Origin: PALSA-555 sp963821325
GTDB lineage: Bacteria; Actinomycetota; Acidimicrobiia; IMCC26256; PALSA-555
Length of the DNA: 64,000 nucleotides
NCBI GenBank assembly: GCA_963821325.1
Contig: CAWGDC010000003.1
Coordinates: 186,001 to 250,000, forward strand
Direction of reading: 5' to 3'
Every line of letters starts with the position of its first letter. The stretch's first letter is position 1. The translations under genes were made by a program, and so were the position numbers. Under the pieces are notes generated by a model. That model was not told the origin of the DNA. It did not search any database and saw only the letters and a list, made by a program, of their open reading frames with translations. Below are positions 35,423-42,503 of this stretch, in pieces.

Positions 35423-35896
35423 TCAGCGCTTCAGCGCCTGGAGCGCCTCGGTCACCTTGGGAACCGTCGCGGCGGGGCTGACCTTGTAGAAGGTCGCCGC
35501 GACCTTGCCGGCCGGGTCGACGACGAACGCTGAGCGGATGATGCCCTTGTACTTCCGGCCGTAGAGGACCTTGTCGCCCCAGGCCCCCCAGGCGGTGGCG
35601 ACGGCGTGGTCCTCGTCGGCGAGGAGCGGGAACCGCAGCCCGTACTTGTCGGCGAAGCGGCGTTGCTTCTCTGGTGGGTCCGGGCTGACGCCGAGCACCT
35701 GCGCGCGCAGCCGCTTCAGGGCAGGCAGCGCCTCCTGGAGCGCGCACGACTGCGCGGTGCAGCCCGGCGTGTCGGCCTTCGGGTAGAAGTAGACGACGAC
35801 CGGCTTGCCCTTGAAGTCCGCGAGCCGCACCGCCTTGCCCTTCTGGTCGACGAGCGCGATCGCCGGGGCCTTCGCGCCGACCTTGAGCTGCGCCAC
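35423..35896 (-). CDS. bcp: Thioredoxin-dependent peroxiredoxin (Bcp/PrxQ)
   Basis: A 157-aa peroxiredoxin. LKVGAKAPAIALVDQKG, then VVYFYPKADTPGCTAQSCALQE with the peroxidatic Cys and a resolving Cys five residues later (atypical 2-Cys Bcp pattern), and AFVVDPAGKVAATFYKV. It reduces hydroperoxides using thioredoxin. ATG start at 35896. Divergent from the plus-strand genes at 35935. Confidence 0.93.
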   Translation of the reverse strand: MAQLKVGAKAPAIALVDQKGKAVRLADFKGKPVVVYFYPKADTPGCTAQSCALQEALPALKRLRAQVLGVSPDPPEKQRRFADKYGLRFPLLADEDHAVATAWGAWGDKVLYGRKYKGIIRSAFVVDPAGKVAATFYKVSPAATVPKVTEALQALKR

Positions 35897-35934
35897 GCCG
35901 TCTCCCCTTCGTCCGCGGACCGGCCAGCCGTAGC

Positions 35935-36293
35935 ATGCCGCGCGTGGGCCGGCGCGTGCAGGTCAAGCTGGGCGCGCCCCCGCCGACGTGCGCGGCGACG
36001 GGCCCGACGTCCGCCTCGAGCTCTCCGCCGCGTCACCCGTCGCCATCCCTCCGTCGGGTGGTTCGTGCACGCCGTGGCGTGGTGGCCCGCCGGGCGGGAC
36101 CGGCGCGACGTCGCCGACCGGGTGCGCGCCGTGGCCGGCACGCCCGCCACGCTGGTCGAGGGCCCGGCCGGGGGGCCGGCCCGGCGGTGGCGCGGTGCGG
36201 GTTGGCGCCGCGGGCCGCGGCGCTGCTCTTGTTGCTCACGTCCCCGAGACCGCGATCCTCGGCCTGGACGACATCAGCCCGACGGAGGGATGA
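35935..36293 (+). CDS. Small conserved-looking protein (several frameshifts)
   Basis: Fragments in three frames add up to a plausible protein of about 118 aa: PRVGRRVQVKLGA, then ADVRGDGPDVRLELSA, then VGWFVHAVAWWPAGRDRRDVADRVRAVAGTPATLVEGPA, and finally AALVAHVPETAILGLDDISPTEG, which ends one base before the next ATG (each quoted in part below 20 residues in a row). Breaks would lie near 35976-35982 (C run), about 36030, and between 36165 and 36220. The frequency of similar indels elsewhere supports this reading, but no family is recognised and the gene may be an artefact. Confidence 0.4.
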
Positions 36294-36294
36294 C

Positions 36295-37080
36295 ATGACC
36301 AGCGCGCTCGACGGGTTCACCCATTCGACGTTCACCCATGACGGCGAGGAGCGGCTCGTCTACGCCGCGGGGACCGGTCCGGCGGTGATCGTGATCCACG
36401 AGATGCCGGGCCTGCACCCCGGCGTGATCGACTTCGCTCGTCGCGTCGTCGCCCGCGGGTACCACGTCCGGATGCCGTCGCTGTTCGGCACCCCCGGCAA
36501 GCCGTTCAGCGGCGGCTACGTCGTCCGGTCGCTCGTCGGCGGCTGCGTGGCCCGCGAGTTCGCCACGTGGGCGCTCAACCGCACGAGCCCGATCACCGGC
36601 TGGCTCCGCGGCCTCGCCGCCGACGCGCACGCGGCGTGCGGCGGCCCCGGCGTCGGCGCGGTGGGGATGTGCTTCACCGGCGGGTTCGCGCTCGGAATGA
36701 TGGTCGACGAGCGCCTGCGCGCCCCGGTGCTCAGCCAGCCGTCGCTGCCGTTCCCGGTCAGCCGGCGGCGCCGGCAGGCGACCGGGGTGGCCGACGCCGA
36801 CCTCGCCGCCGTCCGCGCCCGTGTCGCGGACGGGGCGTGCGTCCTCGGGCTGCGCTTCACCGAGGACCCGGCGGTGCCCGCGGCCCGGTTCGAGACCCTC
36901 CGCCGGGTGCTCGGCGACGGGTTCGTCGCCGTCGAGATCGACTCGTCGAAGGGCAATCCGCACGGCATCCCGCGGCGCGCCCACTCGGTGCTGACCCTCG
37001 ACCTCGTCGACGAGCCGGGCCACCCGACGCGCGACGCGCTCGAGCGGGTCCTCGCCTTCTTCGACGAGCGGCTCCGCTGA
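36295..37080 (+). CDS. Dienelactone hydrolase family protein
   Basis: A 261-aa alpha/beta hydrolase. VIVIHEMPGLHPGVIDFARRVVARGYHV and the nucleophile elbow VGMCFTGGFALGM with Cys in place of Ser are typical of dienelactone hydrolases; FGTPG lies in between. The acid and His residues are in the expected C-terminal region (ARFETLRRVLG, NPHGIPRRAHS). True dienelactone activity is not certain; many homologues hydrolyse other esters. ATG start one base after the previous frame's TGA. Confidence 0.85.
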   Translation: MTSALDGFTHSTFTHDGEERLVYAAGTGPAVIVIHEMPGLHPGVIDFARRVVARGYHVRMPSLFGTPGKPFSGGYVVRSLVGGCVAREFATWALNRTSPITGWLRGLAADAHAACGGPGVGAVGMCFTGGFALGMMVDERLRAPVLSQPSLPFPVSRRRRQATGVADADLAAVRARVADGACVLGLRFTEDPAVPAARFETLRRVLGDGFVAVEIDSSKGNPHGIPRRAHSVLTLDLVDEPGHPTRDALERVLAFFDERLR

Positions 37081-37081
37081 C

Positions 37082-37747
37082 TCAGCTCGCCTGGGGCTGG
37101 GTGATCGCCGCCTGGCACACCGTGACGCCCTGGGCGTCGACGAGCAGCAGGCTGACGTCGGGCCCGTGCGACAGCGCGGCCGTCCCGATCCACTCGCCGT
37201 GCCCCTCGGTGATGGTGATCGCGCCGATCCGCCGGCCGGTCGTGCCCGGCTGGCGCACCTCGAGGGCGTACGTGCCGTCCGGCACCGAGTAGTCGACGTT
37301 CACCACGAGGCTCGCCGGGGTGGTGCTCGAGAGCGCGACGTGGCCGACCCGGGCGCCGTCGGCGCCGACCATCGGTGTGCTGTGCAACGCCGGCGCCGCG
37401 ACGCTCGACGGCGCCCGCCCCGCGTTGATCACCTGGACGGTGGCGACGGCGACGATCATCGCCGCGGCCGCGGTCGCGGCGATCGCGATCGCGAAGCGGC
37501 GGCGGTGCTGCCGGCGGGGGCGGCGCATCTCGGCGTCGAGCCGCGCCGCGAACCCGGCGGGCGGCTCGACCTCGGGGGCCAGGCGGGACAGCCCGTCGGC
37601 GACGCCCGCCAGCTCGCTCACGTAGCGCTGGCAGCGCGGGCACGTCGCCAGGTGGAGGAGCACCTCGGCGCGCTCGGCGCCGTCGAGGATCCCGAGCGCC
37701 AGCTCGGGCGCGGCCTCGCGGGTCGCGGCGCAGCCGACGCCGTTCAC
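37082..37747 (-). CDS. Anti-sigma factor (zinc-finger, RskA-like)
   Basis: A 221-aa membrane protein. The N-terminal anti-sigma domain has the Zn motif HLATCPRCQRY (H-x3-C-x2-C), one transmembrane helix (FAIAIAATAAAAMIVAVATVQVI), and an extracytoplasmic domain (YSVPDGTYALEVRQPGTTGRRIGAITI), all quoted in part. The layout matches RskA-type anti-sigma factors that hold an ECF sigma at the membrane until cleaved by proteases. GTG start overlaps the sigma gene stop (GTGA). Signal sensed: unknown. Confidence 0.88.
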   Translation of the reverse strand: MNGVGCAATREAAPELALGILDGAERAEVLLHLATCPRCQRYVSELAGVADGLSRLAPEVEPPAGFAARLDAEMRRPRRQHRRRFAIAIAATAAAAMIVAVATVQVINAGRAPSSVAAPALHSTPMVGADGARVGHVALSSTTPASLVVNVDYSVPDGTYALEVRQPGTTGRRIGAITITEGHGEWIGTAALSHGPDVSLLLVDAQGVTVCQAAITQPQAS

Positions 37748-38304
37748 TCGGCTCGCTCCTCGCTCGCCATCGCGACGCGGAGGCGTCCGAGCGCCGTGCG
37801 GATGCGGGTCTTCGCCGTGCCGATCGGGATGTCCTCGCGTTCGGCGACCTCGCGGGCGCTAAGCCCGACGACGCCGGCGAGGACCACGGCGCGGCGCTGC
37901 TCGTCGGGGAGGCCGGTGAGCGCGGCCCGAAGTCGGCCCACGTCGTCGCGGACCAGCGCGATCTCGTCCGGCCCGCGGCCGGGCGCCGCGTCAGCGAGGT
38001 CGATCACCGTGTCGGGGTCGATGGCGACGGGCCGGCGGACCCGGAGGGCGTCGATGGAGAGGTTGCGGGTGATGGTGAGCAGCCACGTCGTGACGCTGCC
38101 CCGCCGGGCGTCGAACACCCCGGCGTGCCGCCAGGCCCGCAGGAGCGCCTCCTGCGCGACGTCCTCGGCGCCGCGGGGGTCACCGACGATCGTCAACGCC
38201 AGCCCGAACACGCGGCGTTGGAAGCGCTCGACGAACGCCGACGCGGCGTCGGCGTCGCCGGCCGCCATCCCGGCCACCAGGGCATCGTCGGCGACGGACC
38301 ACAT
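37744..38304 (-). CDS. ECF RNA polymerase sigma factor (SigK-like)
   Basis: A 186-aa sigma-70 family protein. Region 2: FVERFQRRVFGLALTIVGDPRGAEDVAQEALLRAWRH, WLLTITRNLSIDALR. Region 4: LPDEQRRAVVLAGVVGLSAREVAEREDIPIGTAKTRIRTALGRLR (each quoted in part). It pairs with the overlapping downstream anti-sigma gene. The ATG at 38304 is chosen because an in-frame extension to 38421 is not conserved. Divergent from a secreted cupredoxin, which is a likely regulon member. Confidence 0.93.
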   Translation of the reverse strand: MWSVADDALVAGMAAGDADAASAFVERFQRRVFGLALTIVGDPRGAEDVAQEALLRAWRHAGVFDARRGSVTTWLLTITRNLSIDALRVRRPVAIDPDTVIDLADAAPGRGPDEIALVRDDVGRLRAALTGLPDEQRRAVVLAGVVGLSAREVAEREDIPIGTAKTRIRTALGRLRVAMASEERAE

Positions 38305-38432
38305 ACGAGGAGTACGGCGGCGACCCGCCACCGGATTGGCCCACTGTAGAGGCCGCCGGGCCGACGACCGATCGCGGGACCCGGGTCGTAGGCTCACGCG
38401 CCGCGCTCTGGAACCAGCCAAAGGGGGAGGCC

Positions 38433-38933
38433 GTGCGCAAGCTCCTGACCAGCCTCGTGGTCGTCACCGCCGCGCTCGTCCCGGCGACGGCCGCGGTCGC
38501 GGCCGCGGGCGCGAAGGCCTCGCCCCCGCCGGTGAAGCTCTCCGGGAAGGTCAACAACCACGGGACCGGCACGGCCACGGGCGGCGCCGTCGAGATCGAC
38601 CAGCACGACTACTTCTTCAGCCCCACATACGTGAAGGTGCCGGCGGGCGTCACGAGCGTCACGGTCACGGTGAAGAACGTCGGGCAGGCGGAGCACAACT
38701 TCAGCGTCCCGACCGCGAACATCAGCGACGACCTCACCCCCGGTCAGTCCGTGACGGTCACCGTGCCGGTGACCGGCCAGGCGCTGCTGTTCTTCTGCCG
38801 GTTCCACCGCAGCCTCGGGATGCAAGGCGCCTTCTTCACCAAGAAGGGCGCCAAGATCACCGGCAGCGGCGCGGCGACGGGCAGCGGCACGGCGACGACG
38901 AGCGGGTCGAGCTCGGGAGGGTACGGCTACTGA
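38433..38933 (+). CDS. Secreted cupredoxin (plastocyanin-like)
   Basis: A 166-aa protein with a signal peptide (LLTSLVVVTAALVPATAAVAA), then a cupredoxin domain: VEIDQHDYFFSPTYVKVPAG, VGQAEHNFSVP with the first His ligand, and FFCRFHRSLGMQGAF giving the C-x3-H-x3-M copper ligand set of type 1 sites. The C-terminal 25 residues are Gly/Ser/Thr-rich and end in a Tyr. GTG start after AAAGGGGGAGG. The end overlaps the next, convergent gene by seven bases. Role: extracellular electron transfer or copper binding. Confidence 0.88.
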   Translation: MRKLLTSLVVVTAALVPATAAVAAAGAKASPPPVKLSGKVNNHGTGTATGGAVEIDQHDYFFSPTYVKVPAGVTSVTVTVKNVGQAEHNFSVPTANISDDLTPGQSVTVTVPVTGQALLFFCRFHRSLGMQGAFFTKKGAKITGSGAATGSGTATTSGSSSGGYGY

Positions 38934-39253
38934 GGCGGGGGCGGCGCGGCACGCCGTGCCAGCCCATGCCCGAAGAAGCCGCCCTTCGGCCGGGCGTGCG
39001 CGTGGTAGTGGTCCGGGATGTTGCGCATGTTGTCGTCGACGTAGTGCTCGAACGTGAAGTGCATCGCGACGACGTCGGCGAGGCGGGCGTGCATGTGCGC
39101 GAGCGGCTCCGGCGGCGGATCGACCCCGTGCTCCCGCCAGACCACCATCGGGACCGCGCAGATCTCGCACTCCGCGATCCAGCACACCTCGTCCTCGTGG
39201 TACCACTCGGTGATGCGCGCCGCCTCGCAGAGGTCGCAGTGTGGCGGCGTCAC
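38927..39253 (-). CDS. Conserved Cys/His-rich protein coupled to trpA
   Basis: A 108-aa protein. PHCDLCEAARITEWYHEDEVCWIAECEICAVPMVV (quoted in pieces) has two CxxC pairs plus another Cys, followed by His-rich HMHARLADV and IPDHYHAHARP, suggesting a metal site. I recognise the type from other high-GC genomes but no function is known to me. GTG start overlaps the trpA stop (GTGA), so it is co-translated as the last gene of trpB-trpA. Ends within the tail of the convergent cupredoxin gene. Confidence 0.72.
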   Translation of the reverse strand: MTPPHCDLCEAARITEWYHEDEVCWIAECEICAVPMVVWREHGVDPPPEPLAHMHARLADVVAMHFTFEHYVDDNMRNIPDHYHAHARPKGGFFGHGLARRAAPPPPQ

Positions 39254-40026
39254 GCTCGGCCGTCCAGCGCGGCGCGCAGGGTCGCCACGAACTCGTGGGC
39301 CTCGTCGGGTCCGCCGCCGTGGAGCAGCCGGCTGATGAGCGCGCTGCCGACGATGACCCCGTCGGCGGCGCCCGCCGCCGCGACCGCCTGCTCCGGGGTC
39401 GAGATCCCGACGCCGAGCAGCACGGGCCGGTCGGTGACGGCCTTGCAGCGACGACCCATCTCGAGGGCCTGCCCGGCAAGCCGGTCGCGGGCGCCGGTGA
39501 CGCCGAGGAGCGCCACCCCGTAGACGAACCCGCGGGACCGGTCGCAGATCGCCCGCAGCCGCGGTTCGGGGGTGGTCGGCGCGGCGAGGAGCACCGTCTC
39601 GATCCCGGCCGGGTCGGCGGCCTCGCCCCACCCGTCGAGCTCGTCGAGGGGCAGGTCCGGGACGATCGCGCCGTCGATCCCCGCGTCGGCGAGCGACGCC
39701 GCGAAGCGGACGTGCCCGGCATGCAGCACCGGGTTGTAATAGGTCATGACGACGAGCGGCACCCCGACGTCGAGCTGGGCCGCCTCGGCGATCACCTTCG
39801 CGGGGGTGGCGCCGATGTCGAGCGCGCGCTGGGACGCCTCCTGGATCGTGCGGCCGTCCATCACCGGGTCCGAGAACGGGATGCCGATCTCGACCGCGTC
39901 GGCGCCGGCGTCAGCGACGGCGCGCACCACGTCCAGCCACCCCGCGCCCAGCCCGCCCGTCACGTAGGGGACGAGCAGCGGCCGGCCCACCGCCCGGCGG
40001 TCGCGCAGGTGCGCCTCGAGCCTCAC
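39250..40026 (-). CDS. trpA: Tryptophan synthase alpha chain
   Basis: A 258-aa TIM barrel. Catalytic Glu in DAVEIGIPFSDPVMDG (Glu of ADAVEIG) and Asp in AIVPDLPLDELDG; the phosphate-binding GVGISTPEQA and ADGVIVGSALI end are typical. It cleaves indole-3-glycerol phosphate and channels indole to TrpB. GTG start overlaps the trpB stop (GTGA). Confidence 0.95.
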   Translation of the reverse strand: MRLEAHLRDRRAVGRPLLVPYVTGGLGAGWLDVVRAVADAGADAVEIGIPFSDPVMDGRTIQEASQRALDIGATPAKVIAEAAQLDVGVPLVVMTYYNPVLHAGHVRFAASLADAGIDGAIVPDLPLDELDGWGEAADPAGIETVLLAAPTTPEPRLRAICDRSRGFVYGVALLGVTGARDRLAGQALEMGRRCKAVTDRPVLLGVGISTPEQAVAAAGAADGVIVGSALISRLLHGGGPDEAHEFVATLRAALDGRA

Positions 40027-41258
40027 GCGATCGGCTCGCCGGTCAGCCGCTCGGCGACGTACGCCGCGTCCTTGTCGCCCCGCCCGGAGAGCGTGACGAG
40101 CACCGTCGAGCCGGTCGGGACCGACCGGCCGGCCTCGCGGGCCAGCCAGGCGATGGCGTGCGCCGGCTCGAGCGCCGGCACGATGCCCTCCGTCACGGCG
40201 AGCAGCTGGAACCCGGCGAGCGCCTCCTCGTCGGTGGCCGGGACGTACTCGGCGCGGCCGGTCGCGGCGAGCGCCGCGTGCTCTGGCCCGACCCCCGGGT
40301 AGTCGAGGCCGGCGCTCACCGAGTGCGCCTCCAGGATCTGGCCGTCCTCGTCCTGGAGGAACAGCGACCGGGCGCCGTGCAGCACGCCCGGCACGCCGCG
40401 GGTCACCGACGCGCTGTGGCGACCCGACTCGAGGCCGAGCCCCGCCGCCTCCACCCCGACGAGGCGAGCCGACGAGTCCACGAACGCGGTGAACGTGCCG
40501 ATGGCGTTCGACCCGCCGCCCACGCAGGCCACGACCACGTCCGGGTCGGCGCCGAGCATCGCCTGACACTGCGCGCGGGCCTCGTCACCGACCACCCGCT
40601 GGAACTCGCGCACCATCCACGGGAACGGGTGCGGGCCGACGACCGAGCCGATGCAGTAGTGGGTCGTCTCGACACTCGCCACCCAGTCGCGTAACGCCTC
40701 GTTGATCGCGTCCTTCAACGTCGCGCTGCCCGACTCGACCGGCACCACCTCCGCGCCGAGGAGCCGCATCCGCCACACGTTCAACGCCTGACGCTCCACG
40801 TCCACCGCACCCATGAACACCAGGCAGTCGAGCCCGAACAACGCCGCCGCGGTCGCGGTCGCGACCCCGTGCTGCCCGGCGCCCGTCTCGGCGATGACCC
40901 GCCGCTTCCCCATCCGGCGGGTCAGCAGCGCCTGGCCGAGCACGTTGTTGATCTTGTGCGAGCCGGTGTGGGTCAGATCCTCGCGCTTGAGCAGCACCCG
41001 CACCCCGAGCCGCTCCGAGAGACGGCGGCACTCGGTCACCGGCGTCGGCCGCCCGACGTAGCTGGACAGCAGCGCCGCGAACTCGTCGCGGAACGCCGGC
41101 TCGTGCCACGCCGCCCGGAACGCCCCTTCGAGGTCCTCGAGCGCGGGGACCAGGGTCTCGGGCACGAAGCGGCCGCCGAACTCGCCGAAGCGTCCCAACC
41201 CGGTCGGCTCGGGACCGGGGGGCGCCAGCGAGACCGCGCCGCGTGAGGTTGCAGGCAC
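40023..41258 (-). CDS. trpB: Tryptophan synthase beta chain (TrpB1)
   Basis: A 411-aa PLP enzyme. The Lys that binds PLP is in LTHTGSHKINNVLGQAL; the catalytic Glu in AETGAGQHGVATAT; the phosphate loop GGGSNAIGTFTAF; and GHSAS-like HSASVTRGVPGVLHG (HSVSAGLDYPGVGPE follows). The GRFGEFGGRFVPETLVPAL N-terminus identifies the TrpB1 class that complexes with TrpA. GTG start at 41258, six bases after TAACAT. Confidence 0.95.
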   Translation of the reverse strand: MPATSRGAVSLAPPGPEPTGLGRFGEFGGRFVPETLVPALEDLEGAFRAAWHEPAFRDEFAALLSSYVGRPTPVTECRRLSERLGVRVLLKREDLTHTGSHKINNVLGQALLTRRMGKRRVIAETGAGQHGVATATAAALFGLDCLVFMGAVDVERQALNVWRMRLLGAEVVPVESGSATLKDAINEALRDWVASVETTHYCIGSVVGPHPFPWMVREFQRVVGDEARAQCQAMLGADPDVVVACVGGGSNAIGTFTAFVDSSARLVGVEAAGLGLESGRHSASVTRGVPGVLHGARSLFLQDEDGQILEAHSVSAGLDYPGVGPEHAALAATGRAEYVPATDEEALAGFQLLAVTEGIVPALEPAHAIAWLAREAGRSVPTGSTVLVTLSGRGDKDAAYVAERLTGEPIA

Positions 41259-41264
41259 CGCGTG

Positions 41265-41270
41265 ATGTTA
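41265..41270 (-). promoter_or_regulatory. Putative leaderless -10 box of trpB
   Basis: TAACAT (minus strand) lies six bases before the trpB GTG, the same spacing as at uvrA. It would allow trpBA to be transcribed independently of trpF, from which they are separated by a TnpB fragment. No clear -35 is seen. Confidence 0.4.
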
Positions 41271-41312
41271 GGTAGTCGGTCACCTTGATGCTGAGGGGTT
41301 GTCTGTCGTGGT

Positions 41313-41632
41313 GTGCGTCAACGGTGCCGGTCGTTTCGGTTCTTGGTGAGCCCGACGGTCCGCCAGCGGGCGGCGTTGGAAACACTGATGGGGTTGCAGT
41401 GCGAGCTGGACAACGCGGCGTTGGACGAGCGCCGGGGGGCGTGGCGCTGGGAGCACCGCTCGGTCTGTTTCTACGATCAGTGCCGGACATTGACCGGCTT
41501 GCGAGAGGTTCGCCCGCAGCTACTCGCATGTGGGGTGACGGTGTGCCGGGGGACCCTGCGACGCCTCGACTCGGCCTTCAAGGCCCTCTCTCGCCGCTGC
41601 CGGAACCGGCGTGGCGCCGTCTTCGTGGGCGC
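41313..41632 (+). pseudogene. TnpB (IS605/IS607-type) N-terminal fragment
   Basis: The frame from a GTG at 41313 reads RSFRFLVSPTVRQRAALETL, NAALDERRGAWRWE, VCFYDQCRTLTGLREVRPQL, and GTLRRLDSAFKALSRRCR. This is the N-terminal helix-turn-helix part of TnpB proteins (YP-x-x-Q, NAALEERR-AW, YDQ-x-L-LR-RP, L-R-D-AF-FFRR). The rest, including the RuvC nuclease domain, is missing; the fragment stops at the end of trpF. It sits between trpF and trpB, opposite their strand, and is a relic of a lost insertion element. No TnpA or ends were seen. Confidence 0.8.
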
Positions 41633-42322
41633 TCAGTCGCGCCGGTCGACCGACCAGTCGTAGAGCTGGCCCGGCTCGGCGGCGGGCGTCCAGCCGTCGT
41701 GGGCCACGTCGGCGCCGGCCCGGCGGGCGGCCTCGATGAAGTGGCGGAGCCGCACCGGGTCCTTGCGACCCGAGCCGGGCTCGGTCTCGACGCCGGTGGA
41801 CACGTCCACCCCCCAGGGCCGGACGGTGTGGATCGCGTCGCCCACGTTGTGCTCGTCGAGGCCGCCGGCGAGCAGGACCCGCACGCCCGACGGGGCGCCC
41901 TCGGCAAGCGACCAGTCGTACACCCGACCCGACCCGGGGGTCGGGGCGTCGATCAGCACCGCGCTCGCGCCGGTCCCGGCCGCGTCGGCGAGCGACGGGT
42001 CACCCGCCGCGAACGCCTGGATGCACAGCGGGACCCGCTCGGCGACCCAGCGCACCTCCGAGGGGTGCTCGCGGCCGTGGAGCTGCGCGCCCGTCAGCCC
42101 GATCGAGTGGACCACCTCGACGACCCGCTCCCGCCGCTCGTCCCGGAACACCCCGACCGTCGTGGTCCCCGGCGGCAGCCGGTGCACGATGTCGCGGACC
42201 TCCCGGAGCCGCACCTGGCGGGGGCTGCCCGGCGAGAACACGAACCCCAGGGCGTCCGCGCCGAGCGCCACGGCGAGCAGGGCGTCGTCCTCGGTGGTGA
42301 TCCCACAGATCTTCACGAACAC
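41633..42322 (-). CDS. trpF: Phosphoribosylanthranilate isomerase
   Basis: A 229-aa TIM-barrel isomerase. The catalytic Cys is in FVKICGITTEDDALL and the general acid Asp in SAVLIDAPTPGSGRVYDW; LLAGGLDEHNVGDAI and PWGVDVSTGVET complete the phosphate-binding C-terminal part. It opens N-(5'-phosphoribosyl)anthranilate to CdRP in tryptophan synthesis. Upstream of trpB on the same strand, separated by the TnpB relic. Confidence 0.93.
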   Translation of the reverse strand: MFVKICGITTEDDALLAVALGADALGFVFSPGSPRQVRLREVRDIVHRLPPGTTTVGVFRDERRERVVEVVHSIGLTGAQLHGREHPSEVRWVAERVPLCIQAFAAGDPSLADAAGTGASAVLIDAPTPGSGRVYDWSLAEGAPSGVRVLLAGGLDEHNVGDAIHTVRPWGVDVSTGVETEPGSGRKDPVRLRHFIEAARRAGADVAHDGWTPAAEPGQLYDWSVDRRD

Positions 42323-42381
42323 TGCGGCGACGGTACCGGAGGGTGTGGGCCGCCCCGAGCACTACGCTGGCGCCCCAGCCC

Positions 42382-42503
42382 AACGACCGCGGAGGGGTCG
42401 TTTCGGGCCTGCGCTTGCAGCGGCGGGGACCACGGCGGCCGGAGGCCGTGTGGGCGTCCCACCGGGGGGAACGGCCAGCTAGGGCAGAAGACGGGGAACC
42501 CGA
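42382..42503 (+). promoter_or_regulatory. Hairpin-rich structured leader before the PAP2 gene
   Basis: Between trpF and the PAP2 gene, four stems occur within 82 bases: AACGACC/GGTCGTT (42382-42402), CTGC-GCTT-GCAG (42409-42420), CACGGC/GCCGTG (42431-42450), and GTGGG-CGT-CCCAC (42450-42462). Unpaired purine-rich runs follow: CGGGGGGAACGG, AGGGCAGAAG, GGGGAACCCG. The pattern recalls actinobacterial ydaO (c-di-AMP) riboswitches, which have GGGGGA, GGGGUGAA and AGGGCGAA elements, but the conserved CAGCUAAC end does not appear in its usual place. A cis-regulatory RNA is likely; its class is not established. Confidence 0.5.
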
